A DNA stretch of 64,000 nt from Agapetus fuscipes (taxonomy: Eukaryota > Arthropoda > Insecta > Trichoptera > Glossosomatidae). Position 1 is the stretch's first letter. The number at the start of each line of letters is the position of its first letter. Both the position numbers and the translations under genes were made by a program. Below are positions 51,225 to 61,095 of this stretch, in pieces. Where the stretch lies: positions 4,026,201 through 4,090,200 of the forward strand of contig OX637359.1 in the NCBI GenBank assembly GCA_951799405.1, written 5' to 3'. The notes beneath the pieces were generated by a model. The model had not been told where the DNA came from. It saw only the letters and a list, made by a program, of their open reading frames with translations, and made no database searches.

Positions 51225-51440
51225 ATTTCACATGAGAATTGTTTGTATGTGCACTGAGCAAATGTACCTTATGAAATCTGGAAACTGATTTTAAAAGCAT
51301 ATAAACCAATTCTCACAATATTTATCGTGCTTTGCGTTTTTTTCTTAGCTCAGATTGTGAAGATTATGGTTATTAAGACAATGTCACTGAAAGGTCAACT
51401 TTGAATCAAATGGTAGATGAGCCAAACAAGCACTGGGGAG
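51225..51440 (+). repeat. MITE-A-related copy
   Basis: TTTTTTCTTAGCTCAGATTG and GAGCCAAACAAGCACTGGGG. Confidence 0.6.
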
Positions 51441-51477
51441 TGAAAGTTACCAGTTGCGTGGTCTGTGCTGAGGCAAA

Positions 51478-51781
51478 TACGCAACGCAACTAAGCTATAC
51501 ATATAGCGCAACATCTTGCCGCGTTTTTCCCGAAGCGATCGCATCCGGCGAGAGGAATCTATCTGTTTTCACAGGTAAGAGGGCCGGCATTACGCCAACC
51601 ACTTCAGTTGAAGTGGAGGATTTCCAGCTCCCGAGGTGGCTGGTTCTCATTTAATTTTGAGTTTGAAATATAAACCGAAACAGGAATTCATTTCTGACAC
51701 CCTCGGTGGGAATCGTGGGAATCGAATCCGACCCTTCGGCATGGAACGCAATCACTATACCAACTGAGCTATCGACCGGTC
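51478..51781 (-). mobile_element. S1 tRNA-type SINE, complete copy
   Basis: On the - strand GGTCGATAGCTCAGTTGGTA and a box B in GGATTCGATTCCC. It ends AGCTTAGTTGCGTTGCG. Confidence 0.78.
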
Positions 51782-51919
51782 ACCAAAACAATGCTTTAGT
51801 ATCCTTGTAATAGCAGGCATGTGTAAGTTCATTCTGATATACTGCATGTGAACTAAAATACAAACGTGAATCTGAATATGAATGTACATTTAACTTAAAA
51901 AAATATATCCATGTTTTCA

Positions 51920-52095
51920 TCAGCTTTCACAAGGTTCAAGCACCAGCCTCCTCTGGAGATTTTAAGCCCCCACTTCAAGTGAAGACGTTGGCGTAACGAC
52001 GGCCCCTTAACCTGTGAAAGCAAACAGGTTTCACACACGCTACGTGACCTCTCCGGGGACGAGTAATAAGTTGCATTGTACGCGCGACTTGTTTA
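51920..52095 (+). repeat. S1 SINE body, diverged
   Basis: CAGCTTTCACAAGGTTCAAG, CCCCACTTCAAGTGAAG. Confidence 0.55.
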
Positions 52096-52441
52096 CGCTA
52101 ACTTACAAAAACATTAGAGTGTTTTGCTGAAGGAAGTTCATGTCTTCTTTCTATCTATTCATACTGAGGTATGAATAATAAAAGGTTGCGATCTTCTGTT
52201 AGTTATTTAATAAGACATTTAGATAAACTTTTTCGTATTGCGCTAATCGAAAGTGTACAGAATGTACAACGGCACACCTAGTGAGTGAATAAGTTTGCAT
52301 GCATTTATTCGATGGTAGTTTCCGAATCGCTCGGTACTCGGGGTACTTGTTCTATTAACAAGGTGTTATCGATTTAATTCAGTCATAAATTATACAAATT
52401 AATTCAGGATTATATTTTTATATTATAGATAAAAAAAAATC
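52096..52441. other. Intergenic; nothing beyond a short shared motif
   Basis: Around 52260-52320 it shares ACCTAGTGAGTGAATAAG-type sequence with 2070-2110. No gene was identified. Confidence 0.35.
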
Positions 52442-52630
52442 TTGAACCGGTCCGTAGTCCAGTGGCAACACTTCGGACTCCTAAATGGAAGGTTGTGACG
52501 ACCTTTACCAAATACCGGTCATTAAAGATCCATCCAGCCTTACAGCAACTGGGTCTTGCTTGAGTATTGGCGCTTTGTAGCGACGACCAAGCTCGTAAAC
52601 ACCTCTGCGGCATTACAACAAGTGTCATAG
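52442..52630 (+). repeat. S2 SINE with internal deletion
   Basis: CCGGTCCGTAGTCCAGTGGC, then a jump from AAGGTTGTGACG to TTTACCAAATACCGGTCATT. Confidence 0.7.
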
Positions 52631-53249
52631 ACCCCTAATCTTGGGAAGATCTAGGGAGTCTCCCGCACTGGATTTCTTTAAAAAAAAGTACAATAATTAA
52701 TCTACATATAAACAAATGCAAAAACACAATAATGATCTATAAATCTAGGTAGGTACACATTAATCCCCCTATAATATAAAATTCAACGGCCTCCCCATAC
52801 AAAATAATTGTGCGTTAATGGATGACAAACTGAAGAACTCCTGAACAGATGCACGTCATATTCACAACAAATATTGTTCAGGACTTGGGATGTGCTTCCT
52901 CATCATTAATAGATTTTTAATTGTTGTTTTTTAAATAAATAAACATGATCAATCACAACACCTTTTTATGTAAAACCTATGCGAGAAACAAACCTCATTT
53001 TGACATTCGAATTTCAAATAAATTGCCAACACTTCAACATACGCTTCAAAGTTGCCATACAAGTCGATTCTTTTTCGGTTGAATTCCGTTGAGTACCTAC
53101 CTTTATTCTTTATTTATTTCAAAATTATACTTCAACCAGTTATAACATGTATTTTTTAGAAATAATGACGATCGATTAGGTCAACTTTTTATATGAAACC
53201 ATACTTATTGCGGCATTTAATTTTTTTTAAGTATTATTATAATATACAA

Positions 53250-54300
53250 TCTAAGTTGCATAGACGCATTAACATTTATAATTCATATTCAATGCACTAC
53301 TCCACGGAGACACGAGTGAGTTTGCGCTTACAAATGCTGCATGTGTATTTACAAATAAAAATTTCAGCCTCTCATGACCATAAGCCCTGCAACTTTTGCT
53401 GACCTTTTCAGAAACAGGGGACACATTTGTTAAGTGAACCCATTAATGCGATATGGGTGGTAAGCCTCATACTAACCCTTAAGTCAAGGAATTTGATTCA
53501 ACAACGTTAAATTTAATTTATAATCTAAAGTTGCAAAAAAAGTTATTTGATGATTCAAATTGAATGCACACCCACAAACTGGCAAATGTCATTTCACGTT
53601 AACATATAGTTGTGGCGCTTGATTTTTTATAAATATTAGAATATATAATCTAAGTTGCACAGATACAATAACTTTTATAATTCATATTCAATGCATGCCC
53701 CCCTGGAGACATGAGTGGGTTCGCACTTATAAATGCTGCATGTGAAATTACAAATTAAAATTAAGGCCTCTAATGATCATAAGCCCTGCAACTTTTGCCA
53801 ACCTTTTCAAAAACAGGGGAAACATTTGTCAATTGAACCATTTTTTGCGATCTGGGTATTCAAGCTCATACTTCCCTATCCGTCAAGGATTTGAGTTTAA
53901 AAAATCCTTCAGCAACGTTAGATTTATTTATAATCTAAAGTTGCAAAAAAAGTTATTTGATGATTCAAATTGAATGCACGCCCACAAACTGGCAAATGTC
54001 ATTTCACGCTAACCTATAGTTGTGGTGCTTGATTTTTTTAAATATTAGAATATATAATCTAAGTTGCACAGATACAATAACTTTTATGATTCATATTCAA
54101 TGCATGTCCCCCTGGAGACACGAGTGGGTTCGCACTTATAAATGCTGTATGTGAACTTACAAATTCAAATTAAGGCCTGTAATGAACATGAGCCCTGCAA
54201 CTTTTGCCACCCTTTTCAAAAACAGGGGAAACATTTTTCAAATGAACCATTTTTTGCAATATGGGTATTCAGGCTCATACTAACCTATAAGTCAAGGAAT
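53250..54300 (+). repeat. ~415-bp tandem units, Helitron B left part
   Basis: AATCTAAGTTGCA at about 53257, 53645 and 54055. Same order of sub-blocks as in Helitron A. Confidence 0.82.
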
Positions 54301-54301
54301 T

Positions 54302-54550
54302 TCTAATCTAATCTAAGCTGCAAGGATATATATCATTTAAGATTTATATTCAATGCATTCCCACAAGCAGACATGTATAATTTCGCGCTGGCACATGCCG
54401 CATGTGGACCTACATTATAAAAACCCAATCTCAAATGAACATAAGCCCTGCAAATCTTCCCATCCTGCCCTGAAACAGGGGTGAAATTGGCAAAGTGAAC
54501 CATTTTTCACAGTATGGGTGGTCAGCCGCATACCAACCTATAAGTCAAGG
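54302..54550 (-). repeat. Family R repeat (CTAATCTAAT-tailed) in Helitron B
   Basis: CTAATCTAATCTAAGCTGCA to ACCAACCTATAAGTCAAGGA, in register with the neighbouring tandem unit. Confidence 0.72.
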
Positions 54551-55342
54551 ATTTGAGTTTGAAAAATCCTTAAGAGGGTGCTAGGAAATTTCTCGAAAAC
54601 ACAGTTTTTGACGTGGTTTTTTTTCAATAAATATGGACAAATATAAATTTTTGATAACTTTAAGTGTTAGTTACACATTTCATTTGCAATATGCATCAAA
54701 TAATATATGTCTATAAACGCTTTTATTACTTGAAAAAATAAAAATTACGAACACTTCTTGCGGTAAGTGGAAAACATACAATTTTTGAACCAGTTTTTCT
54801 GTAAATTGGTGGTGTTTTGAAATCTAAAAAAAAATTACAAATATATTTTATATCCTGTTTTAGTTTGTGGTGTGATTTAAAATGTGATTCAGATGAAGAA
54901 AACTGAATTAAAAAAAAAAATCTAGAAGCAAAAACGGACATTATGTATGTACATTGTATCTTCGAATAAAATCTCAAAAAATGGTTATTTGTGCCCAATT
55001 ATTTTCAAATATATTAACTTATATATTATACAAACAATATAATCTTGAGCTTAGTTGTATTTTTTTTCAAATTTTTTATTTCACAAGATGTATTTTTTAT
55101 TATTATTTTACAAATGGCTTTTAAATGCGAGATTCGCGGGGTAAACCTTAGTCGAGCGCCAACGCTCACAGAAGGCGGGACCTGCGGCACTTTTTTTTTT
55201 TCGCTAAAACTATCTCATAAAAAACCTTTGTTTCGTCGGCAAGTGATATGCAACATTTTCGAAGCGAGAACATTTTACGATTTTCCATGTTACATTTTTA
55301 CAAAAATATTATTTTTTGCAATCAACAATTTCTTAATAATAC

Positions 55343-55555
55343 ATTCCTTGACTTATAGGTTGGTATGAAGCTGACCACCGATACTGTACAAAGATGGTTA
55401 ACTTTGCTCATGTCACCCCTGTTTCTGGGAAGGTCGGCAAAAGTTGCAGGGCTTATGTTCAACTTCTATGTGTGTGCTTGTGGGAATGTATTTAATATGA
55501 ATCTGAAATGATATATATCTTTGCAACTTTAATTTAGATTAAGACTTTGATACTT
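55343..55555 (+). repeat. Family R repeat
   Basis: ATTCCTTGACTTATAGGTTG; a deletion removes part of the centre; it ends ATCTTTGCAACTTTAATTTA. Confidence 0.7.
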
Positions 55556-55872
55556 AACTTAGAAATTTATTATTACTATTTTAGAAATAATCGGTCGACA
55601 TTCTACTTCCTACGGATTTTACGCTAAAAAATAATTTTAGTCATCAAGAAAGCGAAATTGCGAGAAAGGAAACGCAATTTTACAGTATGTAAAAACTAAA
55701 TTTTTACTAAGAAATTCTGCGTGTATGCACTATATTGACCACTTTTTTCATAAAATTCCTTGGAACCTTCACATATCCATAACATCTGTAGTTACGCTTA
55801 CGAGTAACTAAAAACTTGTTTTTTTTTTATTTAATGTTTTTCAAAGTTCCAATGAATTAATAAAGTGGAAAT

Positions 55873-56045
55873 ACACAAACCATTACCAAGACCCGTCACC
55901 AAAGTTCATCCAGCCCTACAGCAACTTGGTCTTGATTGAGAATCGACGCTTTCTTTAGCGACGACCAAGCTCGCTGGGGGCTCTTGGGGTGTGATTTACA
56001 CAAAAACAGCGCTCGCAAAAATCATCCTGATATTATTATTACTAA
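55873..56045 (+). repeat. S2 SINE, 3' half
   Basis: AAACCATTACCAAGACCCGT to AAATCATCCTGATATTATTA. Confidence 0.65.
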
Positions 56046-56224
56046 AAATATAATTTGCGAAACTATTGATTTATTGTTGAACATTTTTAGTTTTGATGTT
56101 GAAGGATGGAAAAGGTTGAGTCTATCTGACCGGCATAAAAAAATGGCTGCCAAAAAGTGTACTGCAAGCTACTATGAGTAATAACATAGAGGAGCGGAAA
56201 CTAACGTGCTGATTTGATACATAC

Positions 56225-56425
56225 TGCAGTTGTCATAAGAATAAAATTCTTCACAATCTGAGCTAAGAATAAGCGTAAAATTCGTAATGTGAGAGTTGTT
56301 TTAAATATTTTTGAAATCAATTTCCTGTTTTCATAAGACACATTGGTCCAGTACACATGCAAAAATTTCTCATGTAAAATTAGCTTAATGGTCTCTACGG
56401 CAAACAAGAACAAAGGCAGCGACAT
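56225..56425 (-). repeat. MITE-A copy
   Basis: CACAATCTGAGCTAAGAATA, GTGAGAGTTGTTTTAAATAT and CTACGGCAAACAAGAAC. Confidence 0.6.
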
Positions 56426-56656
56426 GCTACCACTTGCGTTTCTCTCCTGTCACACGTTGCAGTGGTTATAATGAAATGAGTGATAAAGTTAAAATATGAA
56501 ATATGAAATATTGCCACGACTTTGGCGATCACAATATTTATAACGTGTGTTATCTGTCAACTCTAGTTATTTTCGGTCTAGTCGGCAGCCGTTATTTGAA
56601 ATGGCACCAACATTCAAGATTGTTTTTTCGTTGTGCCGAGTTTTTTGTACACATGG

Positions 56657-56740
56657 AAATGCAACTGTGAAGTTCTTTGTTATTTTTATTACTAATGAAA
56701 TGCAACTGTGAAGTTTTTTGTTATTTTTATTACTAATGAC
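56657..56740 (+). repeat. 41-bp tandem duplication
   Basis: GAAATGCAACTGTGAAGTT through TTATTTTTATTACTAAT occurs twice head to tail with one base changed. Confidence 0.8.
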
Positions 56741-56936
56741 CATTTTCGTAAGTAAGTTGAGACATATATATATATATGTCTTTTTTGGTTAAAATAATTT
56801 CTAGTCCACAGATATTATAAGTTAATATACGTACCTTTCAAAAACTACAAAATAAGAGCTCCGAGCGCGCGGCTGTGGCATAGATAGGTATTAAGCGAAC
56901 GCAGATTTTAAAATTAAAAATATTCGAGAGCGCTCT

Positions 56937-58090
56937 TAAACAACGTTAATCTTAATTTATAATCTAAAGTTGCAAAAAAACTTATTTGATGATTCAAATT
57001 AAATGCACACCCATAAGCTGGCAAATGTCATTTCACGTTAACATATAATTGTGGCACTTGATGTTTTTAATATTAGAATATAAATCTAAGTTGCATAGAT
57101 ACATTTTATAATTCATATTCAATGCATGCTTCCATGGAGACACGAGTGAGTTCCCGCTTAGAAATGCTGCATGTGAACTTACAAATTAAAATGAAGGCCT
57201 CTAATGCACATAAGCTCTGCAACTTTTGCCGACCTTTTCAGAAACAGGGGGAACATTAGTTAAGTGAACCCATTTATGCGATATGGGTGGTAAGCCTCAT
57301 ACTAACCCTTAAGTCAAGGAATTTGATTCAACAACGTTAAATTTAATTTATAATCTAAAGTTGCAAAAAAAGCTATTTGATGATTCAAATTGAATGCACA
57401 CCCACAAGCTGGCAAATGTCTTTTCACGCTAACATATAATTGTGGCACTTGATGTTTTTAATTTTAGAATATAAATCTAAGTTGCATACATACATTTTAT
57501 AATTCATATTCAATGCATGCCCAAAAGCAGACATGAGTGAGTTTGCGCTTACAAATGCTGCATATGTAACTACAAATAAAAATTTCAGCCTCTCATGACC
57601 ATAAGCCATGCAACTTTTGCCGACCTATTCAGAAACAGGGGGAACATTAGTTAAGTGAACCCATTTATGCGATATGGGTGGTAAGCCTCATACTAACCCT
57701 TAGGTCAAGGAATTTAGGTTTGGAAAATCCTTTTACAACGGTTATCTTAATTTATAATCTTAAGTTGCAAAAAGAGTTTTGATGATTCAAATACAATGCA
57801 CACCCACAAGCTGGCAAATGTCTTTTCACGCTAACATATAATTGTGGCACTTGATGTTTTTAATTTTAGAATATAAATCTAAGTTGCATACATACATTTT
57901 ATAATTCATATTGAATGGATGCCCCCAAGCAGACATGAGTGAGTTTGCGCTTACAAACGCTGCATGTGTAATTATTACAAATAAAAATTTCAGCCTCTCT
58001 TGACCATAAGCCCTGCAATTTTGCTGAACTTTTCAGGAACAGAGACACATTCGTTCAGTGAACATTTTTTTAGGTATGAGAGGTCAGCCT
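56937..58090 (+). repeat. ~400-bp tandem units, Helitron B right part
   Basis: ATCTAAGTTGCATA at about 57085, 57475 and 57868; closest to the last two units of Helitron A. Confidence 0.82.
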
Positions 58091-58446
58091 CATACCTCAT
58101 GCTTCATACAAGAATCTCAGAACATGAAAGAACTAAATAACCCTTTTACCGCAATTTTTTTTCAAATTACTTCTTAAAGCATTTAATTACTATGAAGGAG
58201 GTGTGAGAAAAAATTATTGCGAAGCCAGACTCACTCTGCCCGAAGGGCCTAGCAGACAACCGTGCGCAGCATGGTCATTCTGCTAGTATATATATATAAT
58301 TTATAAAAAAATATGTATATAATTCTAAATCCTTTATTATATTGCCCTTCGTCGTCCTCTTTCGTCGTCGAGTTTCGATTTTCAAAATCAATGCCATCAC
58401 AGCAGATGAAACACATTCATGATACATGGCAAATTATTTTTTGTAG

Positions 58447-58957
58447 ATATATGTTTGAAAATACAATGAAAAAACTTGTTGAAGAATCAACAAGTGTGCA
58501 ACATAACATAAAACACAAATATAAGCCGATTAAACCATGGATCACACATGGGCTAGTAGTATCAATCCGACATAAAGAAACTCTGTATAAACAAACCCGT
58601 CAACAACCGAACAATCTAAAATTGCTCAAATATTTTGAAAAATTTAAAAAAAAGCTTACATATTTAATAAAATCCACAAAAGAAAATTATTACAAACATA
58701 AATTAGAACAAACCAAAAATAACCCTAAAAATGTATGGTCTGTTATAAACGATTTTCTTGAAAAAAACAAAAACATGAAAAATGAAATAATAGCCATTAA
58801 TCATGAAAACGAAACCACGTGCTGTAGAGAAAATCCCTCAAAAGCTGCTAATATTTTCAACAATTTATTTTCAAGTGTTGGAAAAAATTTAGCTCAGCAA
58901 ATACCTGGTAAAAGTACTTCTCCCAAATTAAAGTGCAATATATATATATTTGGATGA
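58447..58957 (+). pseudogene. CR1-like LINE ORF2 linker region
   Basis: MFENTMKKLVEESTS continues through SIRHKETLYKQT, YLIKSTKENYYKHKL and NIFNNLFSSVGKNLAQ, then runs into the insertion. 5'-truncated. Confidence 0.78.
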
Positions 58958-59420
58958 CTTATTCTTCTTTTGGGCGCCGTTTAGTGGCTCCAGCCACCCC
59001 AAGGGCGCCCACCGCTCACTCTCTTCTTGTGAAGATGGTGGTCTTCAGCTCCTTCCTGAAGCGCTCCTCGCTGGTTTCCGTCCTCAGCTTCAAAGGCAGC
59101 CGGTTCCAGCACAACGGTCCCGCCGAACTGAACGCCCTATCCCCAAAGCCCGTTCTGCTCCGTCGAGATGGCATTTTCAGCTTGTTGATAGCATCACTCT
59201 GCGCCGAGCGAAGAGTGCACCGCTTATCAAAAATCTCGTCAAGCTTACATAATTCGGCTAAGTAAGAAGGGGCCGTTCCTCTGAGTGCTTTAAATACCAA
59301 CAGGCACATTTTGTATTCCACTCTCTCCGGTACACGCAGCCAGTGAAGATTCTGCAATAGAGGAGTGACATGGTCAGTTCTACTGCCTCCCAAAATCACA
59401 ATATAGAAGAGAAACACATG
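58952..59420 (-). mobile_element. Second LINE 3' end inserted with 12-bp duplication
   Basis: ATATATATATTT flanks both sides (58940-58951, 59421-59432). On the - strand it codes HVTPLLQNLHWLRVPERVEY, FKALRGTAPSYLAEL and GDRAFSSAGPLCWNRLPLKL, a common LINE C-terminus. 5'-truncated. Confidence 0.8.
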
Positions 59421-59921
59421 ATATATATATTTCAACCCACAACAAGGGAAGAAATAGAGACAGTAATTAGCAACCTGAAAAACGGTACGGCGCCTGGATA
59501 TGATGCTCTTTCTGCTGAAACTTTAAAACATATTAAAGAACAAATATCGAAACCACTACAACATATAATTAATTTGAGTTTTGAAAGTGGAACGTTTCCT
59601 TCAAATTACAAAAAAACAATAATAACACCCATATTTAAGACAGGAAATCGGGAAAAAGTAAACAATTACCGACCCATTTCTGTTATATCTAACATAGCAA
59701 AAATTTTTGAAAAATTAGCAAAAATTAGGTTAATTAAATTTATAAAAGCCAACAATATAATACACGATAACCAATTCGGATTCATGGAAAATAGAAGTAC
59801 TCAAGATGCCATCGCGAAAATAACGAACTTAATTCATAGCTCACTTGACCAATCTTTTAAATGTATCGGAATTTTCATTGATTTAAAAAAAGCATTTGAT
59901 AGCATCCTCACGAAAAACTAA
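59421..59921 (+). pseudogene. CR1-like reverse transcriptase, first part
   Basis: REEIETVISNLKNGTAPGYD, NNYRPISVISNIAKIFEKL, NQFGFMENRSTQDAI and motif A FIDLKKAFDS. A frameshift ends it. Confidence 0.82.
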
Positions 59922-60250
59922 TTGTAAAACTGAATTCAATTGGGATAAAATTAAAAGCGTTACAATGGATAAAAAGTTACTTATATCAGAGATCTCAAAT
60001 AGTTAAAATTAATAGTTCTTATAGTCAACCATCAACCGGTGAATTTGGTATCCCACAAGGTACTGTACTGGGTCCATTACTATTCATCTTATACACAAAT
60101 GATATTTTCACTCTAAAACTCAATGGAAAAATAATATCTTATGCAGATGATACTGCCATTATATTGGAGGGACAAGATTGGCGCTCTATTAATGAACGAG
60201 CAAATCTTGACATGAATATACTGAAGGGGTGGTTCGATAGTTGTTTGGGC
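59922..60250 (+). pseudogene. CR1-like reverse transcriptase, second part
   Basis: In another frame: EFGIPQGTVLGPLLFILYTN and SYADDTAIIL (motif C), ending near LKGWFDS. Confidence 0.82.
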
Positions 60251-60254
60251 GAAC

Positions 60255-60645
60255 TGTTAGGTAGGTTTGTTATGGGTAGCTGGCCATAAAATCCTTGTCC
60301 TTGTGCCTATGATCTGACCTATCCGATTTGCCCAATCACCTGTCTCAAGCCAGTACTTCTTCATACGCGGCCTTGGATAGACGTGTCCATCGCAGTGTAC
60401 ACCGCGCGCGAACGAAGGAGAAACCACACACAAAAACGCGACCAGTGCTCCGCGAAAGAGGCATCCATTGGAGATAAGGTGAGTCCAGACCATTTGATTC
60501 CGTGATTCCTTCCCCCTTGCTCCATTGGTTGGCTGCCTAGACAGATTTGTTGGGCAGTTCGTCCGATCGCGATAATCGAGAACCAGTTTGCGATCTCAAA
60601 TCCTCCCCCAAGCATCCCCTATGACAGCGCCAAACTTGGCGATGT
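60255..60645 (+). repeat. Putative BEL 5' LTR
   Basis: Inferred from the TGTT start and the TTTTGGTCCTTAACGAAG sequence near 60650, which resembles the region just after BEL LTRs. The right edge is uncertain by tens of bases. Confidence 0.4.
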
Positions 60646-61095
60646 CATAATTTTGGTCCTTAACGAAGCCAGATCGTAAATTAAAAAACTAGATTCACGT
60701 AATATTAATTCAGATTCTTATAGTTTGAAATCGGATTCAAAAAAAAAATATTCGCCATTTTTATTGCTACAAAAATGCAATTCGTGACGCGTTCATACAT
60801 TATTATCATAAATATCGCTTTGGAATCGAAGTGCGGGTTAATTCTTTAATTGCCTTGTAGGTATACCTATCTCTTGCATTTTAGGTACATTCGAATTAAG
60901 CCCGCGGTATAAGTAACTACCTAGGTACTAGCATTGTTTACTTTCTTTGTTTACATTATTTGTTTACATTTTGATAAAATTATTATAACCTTCTTCTTTC
61001 TTTGCTACTTCAATTTATAAGGACTTGTACGTACGGGATTAGTAAAAATTATTATTAATTTATCAAATTTAATTTATTAAAGCCAAATTTAAAAC

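Larger units (their letters stand above)
54573..56936. mobile_element. TA-flanked insertion in Helitron B (2.36 kb)
   Basis: The Helitron unit reads AAAATCCTTAAACAACG when empty; here TA is repeated on both sides of an insert that begins AGAGGGTGC and ends GCGCTCT. The short inverted ends suggest a degenerate Tc1/mariner-type element. It holds a family R copy, an S2 tail and a MITE-A fragment, but no transposase. Confidence 0.6.
52764..58286 (+). mobile_element. Non-autonomous Helitron B
   Basis: TC start after A, CTAG end before T. The first ~500 bp match Helitron A closely; the terminal hairpin has one stem mutation (GCATGGT). The array is divided by a 2.4-kb TA-flanked insertion. No Rep/helicase frame. 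Confidence 0.83.
58447..60250 (+). mobile_element. CR1-like LINE fragment, twice interrupted
   Basis: Same family as the 42-47 kb LINE. The linker (KPIKPWITHGLVVSIRHKET) and reverse transcriptase are present. It is cut by another LINE end at 58952-59420 and lost at about 60250, where the BEL element begins. A small deletion shifts frame after FIDLKKAFDSI. Confidence 0.82.

Noticed and set aside
58313..58446. N-terminal extension of the LINE frame as a novel leader
   Set aside because: Sequence before about 58447 has no similarity to the related LINE and lies directly after the Helitron end; its ATG is accidental.
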